64,000 bases of DNA from the IMG/VR virus record IMGVR_UViG_3300025168_000032, positions 121,653-185,652 of that record, one strand, 5' to 3'. This stretch comes from a virus. A model generated the notes under the pieces. The model made no database searches and was not told where the DNA came from. It saw only the letters and a list, made by a program, of their open reading frames with translations. Every line of letters begins with the position of its first letter. Within the stretch, counting starts at the first letter, position 1. Shown here one piece after another: positions 34,018 through 41,189 of the stretch. A program made the translations under genes and the position numbers.

Positions 34018-34887
34018 ATGAAAATATTTGAAGAAAAGAACAGACCCACACACAAAAGCAGTGCGAACGCTTGTGGCTATTGCCGCAACACAGGACACAA
34101 TAGATCCAACTGTCCTCATGCACCAGAAGACTGGTCACACTTTACCACTTATCAAATACCATTGAAGACCTCAAAGGTACAATCTCAATGGATAAAGTAT
34201 CCAAAGTATTGGGGTGCTTGGTATGAAGAGTGTAAAAAGACTGTGGAACTTCAACAGCGCAATGCACAAAAGGTCAAGGCTAAAAGATCGACAACCAGAC
34301 ACTGTGGTTTCTGTGGTGATGCTGGTCACACTCGTCGTAACTGCTCAGAGATGGAGGAGTTCCTTAAACAGTGCTACAAAGCCAATGAGAACTGGCGAAG
34401 GGCTGCATACAACATTCTCGTTAAAGAGCATGGCATTGATATAGGGGCAGCGGTGCAAGTTTCCCAAAGTCAGTGGGTTGGGGGTGAGAATATTAAGACT
34501 GAACATATTGGACTCATCACCTCCGTTAATTGGGATAGTTTAAATGTTATGACTGCTTATGACAGCGGCTATGATTGGCAGCGGTATGCCCAATGTATTG
34601 ACGTTAGGGTCATGGTTGACGGAAAAGATCATCGTCTTTCACTAAAAGACAAGCTTCACGGTACGTCTCTTTCAGAGGTAATCAACAAGAGAAACACAAA
34701 TACAGGCTATTATTATCAGCAACTTTCCTTAGACAAGGTGATCGGCAAGTCAGCGCAGCCACTAAAAGAAGAATGGGTCACGTCTTACAAAGACGCTTTT
34801 GATTACCTTGCTAAGAAGCTTAGTTTAGAACAGCTTGAAGATCGTGGGATACTCAGTCATATCCAAAGCTGGGCAAATCGGTCATAA
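34018..34887 (+). CDS. Double CCHC zinc-knuckle protein (paralogue B)
   Basis: A 289-residue paralogue of the protein at 30624. Knuckles at C19/C22/H27/C32 (CGYCRNTGHNRSNC) and C96/C99/H104/C109 (CGFCGDAGHTRRNC). After them come CYKANENWRRAAYNI and IGAAVQVSQSQW...GLITSVNWDSLNVM, aligned with paralogue A. Has its own dyad promoter. The repeated architecture suggests RNA- or ssDNA-binding proteins. Confidence 0.75.
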   Translation: MKIFEEKNRPTHKSSANACGYCRNTGHNRSNCPHAPEDWSHFTTYQIPLKTSKVQSQWIKYPKYWGAWYEECKKTVELQQRNAQKVKAKRSTTRHCGFCGDAGHTRRNCSEMEEFLKQCYKANENWRRAAYNILVKEHGIDIGAAVQVSQSQWVGGENIKTEHIGLITSVNWDSLNVMTAYDSGYDWQRYAQCIDVRVMVDGKDHRLSLKDKLHGTSLSEVINKRNTNTGYYYQQLSLDKVIGKSAQPLKEEWVTSYKDAFDYLAKKLSLEQLEDRGILSHIQSWANRS

Positions 34888-34941
34888 TCTGTCCTACCCA
34901 ATTCCTATCCACCATGATACATTGTATACAGAACCAAGGAG
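34880..34941 (+). promoter_or_regulatory. Dyad promoter element 7
   Basis: GGTCA-TAATC-TGTCC (34880-34894) plus TACCC. TACATT -10 at 34918-34923, AAGGAG at 34936. Drives a five-gene run of VGDLV genes. Confidence 0.8.
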
Positions 34942-34947
34942 AACAAA

Positions 34948-35100
34948 ATGAAGTTTAAAGTAGGAGATTTAGTAAAGACCCACCGTGGCAATGTTGCCCT
35001 CGTTACAGAGGTTGGCGAAGACTGGTGCAATATACTATTTTGCAACAGTGGGTTTTTAAGAACTGGCTTTCCAGCGTGGTGGTTAGAGGTGGTACAATGA
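34948..35100 (+). CDS. VGDLV-family small protein
   Basis: A 50-residue protein; MKFKVGDLVKTHRGNVALVT, WCNILFCNSG, WWLEVVQ. First of five tandem copies. Confidence 0.65.
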   Translation: MKFKVGDLVKTHRGNVALVTEVGEDWCNILFCNSGFLRTGFPAWWLEVVQ

Positions 35101-35246
35101 AAATCGGTGATTTAGTAAAATACGATTACGATGGAGATACCGGCATAGTCATTGACATAGATGCAACTGGTATGCTTTTCGTTCACTGGAGTGACGGCAA
35201 AGAAGGGTGGCATATCCACAGCGAGTTGGAGGCAGTATGCAAGTAG
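35097..35246 (+). CDS. VGDLV-family small protein
   Basis: A 49-residue protein; MKIGDLVKYDYDGDTGIVID, MLFVHWSDGKEGWHIHSELE and AVCK. A near-minimal version of the family with all three strands. ATGA overlap. Confidence 0.7.
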   Translation: MKIGDLVKYDYDGDTGIVIDIDATGMLFVHWSDGKEGWHIHSELEAVCK

Positions 35247-35392
35247 GTGATTTAGTCAAGAACAGGCACGGCAACACGGGGATCATTACAAAACGATATG
35301 GCTTCAAGAAACGGAGGACTTGGTGGGTGCATTGGCTTTGTGGTGAGGACTGCCCGATTCATGAGCGATTTGTGGAGGCAGTATGCAGATAG
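35237..35392 (+). CDS. VGDLV-family small protein
   Basis: A 51-residue protein; MQVGDLVKNRHGNTGIITKR, TWWVHWLCGEDC, EAVCR. Its start GGAGGCAGTATGCAAGTAGG recurs at other copies almost unchanged. Confidence 0.7.
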   Translation: MQVGDLVKNRHGNTGIITKRYGFKKRRTWWVHWLCGEDCPIHERFVEAVCR

Positions 35393-35619
35393 GTGATTTA
35401 GTAAGGATAGATAAGAGTTCCGCTATGGTTGGTCACGTTGGCAAGGTGGGCTTAGTTGTCAGAAGAGTGAAACAAACATTGAAGCCATCTAACACGTGGC
35501 TGATCGCGTTTTCAGATGGCAGTACGGTTATTTTTCATAGAGTAGATTTATTAGAGGTGCCAAATGAAAATAGGAGATTTAGTACAACTATCAGCTTATG
35601 GGGAAGCGAGGAACCATAA
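35383..35619 (+). CDS. VGDLV-family protein with read-through tail
   Basis: A 78-residue protein; MQIGDLVRIDKSS, KVGLVVRRVKQT, TWLIAFSDGSTVIFHRVDLLEV. Relatives stop just after the LEV strand. Here the frame continues 19 more codons, overlapping the next gene by 56 nt, as if an ancestral stop was lost. Confidence 0.6.
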   Translation: MQIGDLVRIDKSSAMVGHVGKVGLVVRRVKQTLKPSNTWLIAFSDGSTVIFHRVDLLEVPNENRRFSTTISLWGSEEP

Positions 35620-35779
35620 CCACGGTTGGTATGGTGGCTGGGGGCTTATATTGGAAATCCATAATGACTCAACCTATCCCATCAAAGCCCAGTGGTACAA
35701 TACCCGTAGTGGCAAAGATCAAGGCGGAGCGCGATTCCACCCAAGAGAATTGAAGAAATATAAACCGGACAAAAATTGA
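35564..35779 (+). CDS. VGDLV-family small protein
   Basis: A 71-residue protein; MKIGDLVQLSAYGEAR, GWGLILEIHND, IKAQWYNTRSG, then PDKN-stop inside dyad element 8. Confidence 0.65.
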   Translation: MKIGDLVQLSAYGEARNHNHGWYGGWGLILEIHNDSTYPIKAQWYNTRSGKDQGGARFHPRELKKYKPDKN

Positions 35780-35828
35780 CCTACCCATTTACCCCTGACC
35801 ATGCTATATTATGTACAGAACCAAGGAG
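35767..35828 (+). promoter_or_regulatory. Dyad promoter element 8
   Basis: GGACA-AAAAT-TGACC (35767-35781) plus TACCC. TATATT -10 at 35805-35810, AAGGAG at 35823. Drives four more tandem VGDLV genes. Confidence 0.8.
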
Positions 35829-35834
35829 AACAAA

Positions 35835-36005
35835 ATGCAAGTAGGTGATTTAATGATTGACGAAAAGACCTTGAGGGAAATAGGGGAAGCAGTTTATGTC
35901 ATCTTTCTTGGTTACAACCAATGGGGTGAGATCAAGGTTATGCTTCCAGACGGATTTGTTTACCAAGGCTGCGAATTGGACTTCAAGGAGGTAGTATGCA
36001 AGTAG
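35835..36005 (+). CDS. VGDLV-family small protein
   Basis: A 56-residue protein; MQVGDLMIDEKTLREIGEAV, YVIFLGYNQWGEIKVMLPDG, KEVVCK. A Met replaces the Val of GDLV. Confidence 0.65.
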   Translation: MQVGDLMIDEKTLREIGEAVYVIFLGYNQWGEIKVMLPDGFVYQGCELDFKEVVCK

Positions 36006-36214
36006 GTGATTTAGTAAAGCAAAAAAGCGATTGGGTTCGGCACAATCCGTGGATGAGTGGTACTGAACTTGATGACAGCCCAGACATCTTGGGAATTATA
36101 GTAAAGGTTGAGGTTCCAGCGTGTTCCATAACATCTGGCTGGTATATAATTGAATGGCTGAACGGTGGAAGGAACCACACAAAAGGAGACAGGTTGGAGG
36201 CAATATGCAAGTAG
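35996..36214 (+). CDS. VGDLV-family small protein
   Basis: A 72-residue protein; MQVGDLVKQKSDWVRHNPW, ILGIIVKVEVPA, GWYIIEWLNGG, LEAICK. GGAGGTAGT before the ATG is also the end of the previous gene. Confidence 0.65.
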   Translation: MQVGDLVKQKSDWVRHNPWMSGTELDDSPDILGIIVKVEVPACSITSGWYIIEWLNGGRNHTKGDRLEAICK

Positions 36215-36417
36215 GAGATTTGGTAACAAGAGATAAGTACCACATGAGTCATGGCAAATTATTCGGAACCATCGTAAAAAGGAAGCCGCTGGAATTTTGC
36301 TTGGGCCCCGACGGAAAGCAGGCATATCAATATAAAATCTATTGGTTGTGTTGTCAAACAAAGATTTGTGCCGATGACTGGTGGATCGATCAATTTTTGG
36401 AGGCAGTATGCAAGTAG
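36205..36417 (+). CDS. VGDLV-family small protein
   Basis: A 70-residue protein; MQVGDLVTRDKYHMSHG, LFGTIVKRKPLEF, YKIYWLCCQTKICADDW, LEAVCK. Four cysteines in the middle strands are specific to this copy. Confidence 0.65.
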   Translation: MQVGDLVTRDKYHMSHGKLFGTIVKRKPLEFCLGPDGKQAYQYKIYWLCCQTKICADDWWIDQFLEAVCK

Positions 36418-36584
36418 GTGATTTGGTAACCCACAGACCAACAGGAGCGGTGGGTATTATTATAGAAGAGAACGGGACCAGTGTCTGTATCGTGTGGAAC
36501 TACGACCCATTGCATAAAGACGAGGGTGAAGAGGAGTGGATAAGCAAGTTTTTCATCGAAAACCTAAAACCGGTCAAAAAATGA
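36408..36584 (+). CDS. VGDLV-family small protein
   Basis: A 58-residue protein; MQVGDLVTHRPTGAVGIIIE, SVCIVWNYDP, PVKK-stop. The last codons (GTC AAA AAA TGA) lie in dyad element 9. Confidence 0.65.
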   Translation: MQVGDLVTHRPTGAVGIIIEENGTSVCIVWNYDPLHKDEGEEEWISKFFIENLKPVKK

Positions 36585-36633
36585 CCTACCCATCCACCCC
36601 TGCCTATGCTATATTATATACATAACCAAGGAG
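36572..36633 (+). promoter_or_regulatory. Dyad promoter element 9
   Basis: GGTCA-AAAAA-TGACC (36572-36586) plus TACCC. TATATT -10 at 36610-36615, AAGGAG at 36628. Confidence 0.8.
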
Positions 36634-36640
36634 AAAACTT

Positions 36641-36931
36641 ATGACCTTTCGCAATATGAAACAACTAAAATCTTTCAGTCACTCGCAAGGATGGCACTAC
36701 TTTGCTTGGGATGTTGTGCATGGTCGTCGAACCCAAAAGACCCCACCTTATGGAGGCTGCGTTTTTGTAGCATCGGAGAAACATAGTGATGGAACTCGAT
36801 ACTACGATATTCTTAGAATTATGCCCTTGGGTAACATTAAGTATGTACCCAGCAATAGGCCGTTCACGAACAGAAAGAAAGCTCACGCTTTTGCAAAAGC
36901 CTTCGCAAAGAAAATCTCACAACGGACATAA
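36641..36931 (+). CDS. Hypothetical protein
   Basis: A 96-residue protein. GWHYFAWDVVHGRRTQ and GCVFVASEKHSDGTRYYDILRI form strands, followed by a basic helix (RKKAHAFAKAFAKKIS). No family was recognised. Own dyad promoter. Confidence 0.6.
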   Translation: MTFRNMKQLKSFSHSQGWHYFAWDVVHGRRTQKTPPYGGCVFVASEKHSDGTRYYDILRIMPLGNIKYVPSNRPFTNRKKAHAFAKAFAKKISQRT

Positions 36932-36986
36932 ATTGTCCTACCCATTCAGACTGAAACAGCATATATTACTTATACCAACCAAGGAG
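36924..36986 (+). promoter_or_regulatory. Dyad promoter element 10
   Basis: GGACA-TAAAT-TGTCC (36924-36938) plus TACCC. TATATT -10 at 36962-36967, AAGGAG at 36981. Confidence 0.8.
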
Positions 36987-36991
36987 AGAGC

Positions 36992-37216
36992 ATGTCAAAA
37001 CAAACAACATTCATCGTATCAGGCTGGGTAGAGCGTCACTACCGACTGGAAATAGAAGCTTCTTCTTATGAGGAGGCAGAAAGGATAGCAGAGAGCAAGC
37101 TTGATTATTCAGAGGGTTCCGAGCTTGATGATTATGAGGATGGTACACACGTTCGCATTAGTGATGTAGAGTGTGAAGACCCCGAATGGGATGAAGAATC
37201 CGAAGAAGAATTATAA
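36992..37216 (+). CDS. Acidic hypothetical protein
   Basis: A 74-residue protein; FIVSGWVERHYRLEIEASS then a Glu-rich helix (YEEAERIAESKL) and a very acidic end (DPEWDEESEEEL). Acidic tails can mimic nucleic acid, but there is no direct evidence for that here. Confidence 0.6.
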   Translation: MSKQTTFIVSGWVERHYRLEIEASSYEEAERIAESKLDYSEGSELDDYEDGTHVRISDVECEDPEWDEESEEEL

Positions 37217-37219
37217 AAC

Positions 37220-37263
37220 GGACAAAAAATGTCCTACCCAAACAGACCTAAACTACTTATATT
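37220..37263 (+). promoter_or_regulatory. Dyad promoter element 11
   Basis: GGACA-AAAAA-TGTCC (37220-37234) plus TACCC. TATATT -10 at 37258-37263. The leader is longer than usual, with AAAGGAG at 37299 before the MoxR gene. Confidence 0.8.
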
Positions 37264-37312
37264 ATAGATACAAAACAAACACAAACTTTAACTTTCCAAA
37301 AGGAGTCCTATC

Positions 37313-38368
37313 ATGGCTATCGACTTTCGTACTTACAACTCAGTTATTCACCTCGTCATCAATGCAAAGTTTCCTATACTTATTCGTGGTCGTCACGGTG
37401 TTGGGAAATCAGAGCTTGTCTATAAGACAGCAAAAGACCTTGGTCTGCCTATCGTTGAGCGTCGAGCCTCACAGATGACAGAAGGCGACTTACTCGGCCT
37501 ACCAAAGGTAGAGAAGGGTATCACTAAGTGGCTTGCCCCTGAGTGGTTGCACAATGCCTGTAAAAACCCTGTGGTCCTTTTCCTCGACGAGGTTGATCGA
37601 GCTACAATGGAAGTCCGTCAAGGTATCTTTGAGCTTTGCGATAGCCGTAAAATCGCTGGCTACACCCTTCATCCAGATACTCTCATCTTTGCCGCTGTTA
37701 ACGGTGGAGAGCACGGTGCCCAGTACCAAGTAGGAGAGATGGACCCTGCTGAACTTGACCGCTACACTGTCTTTGATGTGGAGCCTACTACTGAAGATTG
37801 GCTGGATTGGGCTTCTGACCGTGTATCCTCAGAAGTCTGGGACTTTATTAACGCTAACCATAGTCATTTAGAGCACAAGGATGAGTATGAGCCTAACAAG
37901 GTTTACCCTTCTCGACGCTCTTGGGTTCGCCTTGACAAGGCCCTTAAAGGCTTAAAGCAAATCGAGCATGGTACTACACTATACCACCTTAGCCACGCCT
38001 TCGTAGGTATGGAGGCTGCGGTTGCTTTCAACGACTTCATCCAGAACTATGAACGTCAGGTCACTGTAGAAGACATCCTTGACAGAGGTAAGTTTGAACT
38101 CATGAAGGACTGGAAAAACAATGATCACCTTGCTCTTATCGAGAAGATGAAGGCAGAAAAGATATTTGATGAGGATCTTAGTGATGTTCGCACTGCTAAC
38201 CTTGCCGAGTATTTCGTAATTCTCCCAAGTGAGATCGCCATGACCATTTGGACCAACATCGGCAAAGGAAAAGTGCAGTCTAACATCGCAGCTTTCCACG
38301 GGCAAATCACAAAAGCTGGCGTAGTTGTTAAAATGCACCTTGTAAAGCTTCTATCGAAGGAGGTATAA
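37313..38368 (+). CDS. MoxR-family AAA+ ATPase
   Basis: A 351-residue AAA+ protein. Walker A GRHGVGKS at residues 26-33, Walker B FLDEVD at about 90-95, sensor-1-like NGG (IFAAVNGG) and an arginine-containing PAELDRYTVFDVE segment match MoxR ATPases. MoxR proteins typically work with VWA-domain partners encoded beside them, and such a partner lies at 38640. Own dyad promoter with a long leader. The target of the pair is unknown. Confidence 0.85.
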   Translation: MAIDFRTYNSVIHLVINAKFPILIRGRHGVGKSELVYKTAKDLGLPIVERRASQMTEGDLLGLPKVEKGITKWLAPEWLHNACKNPVVLFLDEVDRATMEVRQGIFELCDSRKIAGYTLHPDTLIFAAVNGGEHGAQYQVGEMDPAELDRYTVFDVEPTTEDWLDWASDRVSSEVWDFINANHSHLEHKDEYEPNKVYPSRRSWVRLDKALKGLKQIEHGTTLYHLSHAFVGMEAAVAFNDFIQNYERQVTVEDILDRGKFELMKDWKNNDHLALIEKMKAEKIFDEDLSDVRTANLAEYFVILPSEIAMTIWTNIGKGKVQSNIAAFHGQITKAGVVVKMHLVKLLSKEV

Positions 38369-38369
38369 T

Positions 38370-38582
38370 ATGAATACCATATATGTAACACCAACCCCAG
38401 CTAACTATTTTACTACTGGACTTGGGGTATTCAACAAAGCTAAGAGAAGAAAGCCCAAGTCACGCAATGTTGTCCAGCAAAACCACATTCAACAGAATCG
38501 CAAGGCTGGTCCCCACAAAGACAAGAAGAAAGAACAAAGCAGAAAGAAATGTAGACAAAGAGTGAGAACGGACAGTTTTTGA
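38370..38582 (+). CDS. Small basic protein between MoxR and VWA genes
   Basis: A 70-residue Lys/Arg/Gln-rich, probably disordered protein (KAKRRKPKSRNV, KDKKKEQSRKKCRQRVR). It starts two bases after the MoxR stop with GGAGGTATAAT upstream. Its end lies in dyad element 12. It could be an adaptor or nucleic-acid-binding protein. Confidence 0.55.
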   Translation: MNTIYVTPTPANYFTTGLGVFNKAKRRKPKSRNVVQQNHIQQNRKAGPHKDKKKEQSRKKCRQRVRTDSF

Positions 38583-38631
38583 CCTACCCACATACCACAT
38601 GCCGCGATATATTATAGACATATCCAAGGAG
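38570..38631 (+). promoter_or_regulatory. Dyad promoter element 12
   Basis: GGACA-GTTTT-TGACC (38570-38584) plus TACCC. TATATT -10 at 38608-38613, AAGGAG at 38626. Drives the VWA gene. Confidence 0.8.
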
Positions 38632-38639
38632 TAATAGAA

Positions 38640-39821
38640 ATGACCAAGTTTGATTTAAATGAATACACGTTTTCGCTACTGAGACAGGAGCCGTTTTTTG
38701 CGGCCTTGTCTCGACGCATTACAAAGATGTCCACCAAGTCTATTCCTACCGCTGGTGTCTGTATCAACAAAAACACAGCCCAGTTTGAGATGGTATACAA
38801 CCCCGAGTTTATGGGGGACTTGTCCACAACGCACCTACAGGGGGTCTTGATGCACGAGTTCTATCATATCATCTTTGAGCATGTTACTGGTCGTTTACCC
38901 CCAGAAGGCATGAATATTATGTGGAACATTGCTACTGATCTTGCCATCAATAGCCATATAGCTGATAAACTTCCAGAGCAAGCCTGCATCCCCGGCCAAG
39001 GCCGATTTGAAGAGTATGAAACAGGCCTATCAGCAGAGCAATATTATTCTCAACTAAAGAAAGATGAGCAGTTTAAACCCAAGGACGGTGATGACGGTGA
39101 GGGCAAGGGAGGTGAAGGTCAACCCAACAGCCTTGATGATCACTCTGGTTGGGGTAATGCCGATGCAGAGACGAAGGCTATGGCTAAAGAGCGACTACGC
39201 CAAGCTGTAGAGGATGCGGCTAAAGAAGCCAGTAGCAAAGGTTCATGGGGTAGTGTATCCGCTGAGATGAGAAAGAAGATTATGGATATGATTAATCCAA
39301 AAGTCGATTGGAGAAAGGTGCTACGTTACTTCATTAAGACATCGCAACGCTCCAACAAGCGTAGCACCGTTCGACGAATTAACAAGCGTTTTCCCTACAT
39401 TCATGCTGGTAAGAAGGTGACACGTCATGCGAAAATCGCCATCTCTATCGATCAGTCTGGCTCTGTATCTGACAAGATGCTTGCAGCATTCTTCGCTGAA
39501 CTTGGTTCACTTGCCAAATATGCCGAGTTCACTGTCATACCCTTTGATACTGAGGTTATGGAAGAGCATGTGTATGTATGGAAAAAGGGCAAGCGTAAGA
39601 CGTGGGAACGTGTCATGTGCGGTGGAACCTGCTTTGATGCTCCCACCAAGTATGTAAACAGCAAACAGTTTGATGGTCATATAGTGCTGAGTGATATGTG
39701 TGCTCCTAAACCCATCCCTTCTAAGTGTCAACGCATGTGGATGACAGATACAGAGGGCAAAAACGCTCAATATTTCACTACAAATGAAAGGGTTATAGTC
39801 ATAGAGGGCAATAGTGAGTAA
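38640..39821 (+). CDS. VWA-domain putative metallopeptidase (MoxR partner)
   Basis: A 393-residue protein. The N-terminal part has a zinc-protease motif H72-E-F-Y-H76 within LMHEFYHIIFEH, and NIATDLAINSHI further on. A charged, Gly/Glu-rich linker follows. The C-terminal VWA-like domain has the MIDAS motif D271-Q-S-G-S and CGGTCFDAP. This is the layout of predicted VWA-like metallopeptidases paired with MoxR ATPases in bacteria. Both genes have separate dyad promoters, so they are probably co-regulated. Confidence 0.8.
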   Translation: MTKFDLNEYTFSLLRQEPFFAALSRRITKMSTKSIPTAGVCINKNTAQFEMVYNPEFMGDLSTTHLQGVLMHEFYHIIFEHVTGRLPPEGMNIMWNIATDLAINSHIADKLPEQACIPGQGRFEEYETGLSAEQYYSQLKKDEQFKPKDGDDGEGKGGEGQPNSLDDHSGWGNADAETKAMAKERLRQAVEDAAKEASSKGSWGSVSAEMRKKIMDMINPKVDWRKVLRYFIKTSQRSNKRSTVRRINKRFPYIHAGKKVTRHAKIAISIDQSGSVSDKMLAAFFAELGSLAKYAEFTVIPFDTEVMEEHVYVWKKGKRKTWERVMCGGTCFDAPTKYVNSKQFDGHIVLSDMCAPKPIPSKCQRMWMTDTEGKNAQYFTTNERVIVIEGNSE

Positions 39822-40038
39822 ATCCGAAAATAGGGCCGTTTTGAACGATTATTATATGTCCGTTGGGGACTTGGTTGAAGATAGAGTTGTAAATCCGAAT
39901 ACCATAGGTCAAAGGATAGGTATAGTCTTAAGGATCGACTCAGCTTGGACAGTCAACGCAACATATCTCGTTCAATGGAATGGCTGGGTTAATCCCATAC
40001 CATATAAAGATTGGGAAATCAGAAAAGTGGTCAAATAA
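39814..40038 (+). CDS. VGDLV-family small protein
   Basis: A 74-residue protein from GTG 39814, overlapping the VWA gene. YYMSVGDLVEDRVV, RIGIVLRIDSA and TYLVQWNGW fit the family. It ends VVK-stop in dyad element 13. ATG 39856 is an alternative start without a ribosome site. Confidence 0.6.
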   Translation: MSKSENRAVLNDYYMSVGDLVEDRVVNPNTIGQRIGIVLRIDSAWTVNATYLVQWNGWVNPIPYKDWEIRKVVK

Positions 40039-40090
40039 TGACCTACCCACCTACCCCTGTACGCGCTACATTATATATACAACCAAGGAG
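40029..40090 (+). promoter_or_regulatory. Dyad promoter element 13
   Basis: GGTCA-AATAA-TGACC (40029-40043) plus TACCC. TACATT -10 at 40067-40072, AAGGAG at 40085. Confidence 0.8.
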
Positions 40091-40099
40091 AATAAGAAA

Positions 40100-40504
40100 A
40101 TGGCTTATTTGAAAACAGACCAAACAGTCTATTTTGCACAAGGTAACATTACTTCAATTGTTGAAAAGGTGGCCTTCCGCAAATACCTTTCCAAGCCCCG
40201 CAAGGATAAGAAGACTGGGGAACGTAGAAGGAAGTGGAAAGCAATGCCTTATGCAGTTTGTAAAGTGCTTTTAAGCGAAGACAACAGCGTCCCAGCCGAT
40301 ACACAATTTTTGATTGCTGGTTACCGTCTTAACCAAAAATACTTACAGGGAAAGATGATCCTTGTGATGGGTAACGAGCATATAGCAGACTATCAAGAAG
40401 AATGGGGAAACCAGTGGGTTAGCAACATGATTAAACAGGAGAATGAATATGAAGAACAACGAAAGAAAAAGGCGGCTGAGTATCGGGCGAAGAATAATAA
40501 ATAA
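40100..40504 (+). CDS. Hypothetical protein
   Basis: A 134-residue protein; TVYFAQGNITSIVEKVAF, a basic loop (KPRKDKKTGERRRKWK), YAVCKVLLSED, then a charged C-terminal helix. The start is fixed by AAGGAG and dyad element 13. No family was recognised. Confidence 0.65.
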   Translation: MAYLKTDQTVYFAQGNITSIVEKVAFRKYLSKPRKDKKTGERRRKWKAMPYAVCKVLLSEDNSVPADTQFLIAGYRLNQKYLQGKMILVMGNEHIADYQEEWGNQWVSNMIKQENEYEEQRKKKAAEYRAKNNK

Positions 40505-40505
40505 G

Positions 40506-40601
40506 ATGGAAAATATAGTCTTAGGGATAGGGTTAGTAAGTTTTGTATATTGTGCAGTGATCAGGAGGAGTTTCGGCTATGGTAAAGAAAACAAACATTA
40601 A
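40506..40601 (+). CDS. Tiny membrane peptide
   Basis: A 31-residue ORF with one membrane helix (IVLGIGLVSFVYCAVI) and a basic end. It starts one base after the previous stop and overlaps the next gene. Confidence 0.4.
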   Translation: MENIVLGIGLVSFVYCAVIRRSFGYGKENKH

Positions 40602-40794
40602 ACAGCGCAAATTTTCGATAAAACTAAAGACCTGCTTCGTGTTGCAGGTCCACTTAGAAGAACTCGATATGATAAAGGAAACAGCAAGTCAATTCCCTGA
40701 GCCTGTCCCTGAGCATGATGAGTTTATAGAAATGATGGTTGAAGCCCTCTGTAAGTCTCTCTATATCATTTTTCCTAATCCTTTTGACGCATAG
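40579..40794 (+). CDS. Hypothetical protein
   Basis: A 71-residue protein with a basic start (KKTNIKQRKFSIKLK) and helical acidic end. AGGAGG precedes the ATG. No family was recognised. Confidence 0.55.
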   Translation: MVKKTNIKQRKFSIKLKTCFVLQVHLEELDMIKETASQFPEPVPEHDEFIEMMVEALCKSLYIIFPNPFDA

Positions 40795-40802
40795 ACCCAA
40801 AC

Positions 40803-40863
40803 GGACACCTTTTGTCCTACCCAACCAGACCAGAACAAGATATATTATATATACCAACCAAGG
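40803..40863 (+). promoter_or_regulatory. Dyad promoter element 14
   Basis: GGACA-CCTTT-TGTCC (40803-40817) plus TACCC. TATATT -10 at 40841-40846, AAGG at 40860. Confidence 0.8.
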
Positions 40864-40870
40864 AAACAAA

Positions 40871-41119
40871 ATGGAAAATCAAGCTGACCTTTACAAAACC
40901 ACCATCACCGATACTATTGATGACTTCCAGAGCTTAATGGCCAAAGACCTTGGTAATATTAAGAAGCTTATCAGCATAATGGAAGCAGACCCATCACGTA
41001 TGCCATCGCTTACAACCAACCTATCTCAGTTAGCCGCAAGCCTTCAAGAGAATACCAATGCAATGCGAGCACTGCAAAATGTGGCTCTGTATGTTGACAG
41101 AGAAGCGAAGTACAGATAA
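40871..41119 (+). CDS. Helical hypothetical protein
   Basis: An 82-residue, almost wholly helical protein (TITDTIDDFQSLMAKDLGNI, LSQLAASLQENTNAMRALQN). Likely oligomeric. Own dyad promoter, single gene. Confidence 0.6.
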   Translation: MENQADLYKTTITDTIDDFQSLMAKDLGNIKKLISIMEADPSRMPSLTTNLSQLAASLQENTNAMRALQNVALYVDREAKYR

Positions 41120-41120
41120 C

Positions 41121-41182
41121 GGACATTTTTTGTCCTACCCAAAGAGACTGAAACAAGATATATTATTAACACAACCAAGGAG
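41121..41182 (+). promoter_or_regulatory. Dyad promoter element 15
   Basis: GGACA-TTTTT-TGTCC (41121-41135) plus TACCC. TATATT -10 at 41159-41164, AAGGAG at 41177. Confidence 0.8.
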
Positions 41183-41189
41183 AACTAAC

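Noticed and set aside
29666-41182. Dyads as intrinsic terminators
   Set aside because: The stems are only five base pairs, seven of 18 carry a mismatch and none is followed by a T run.
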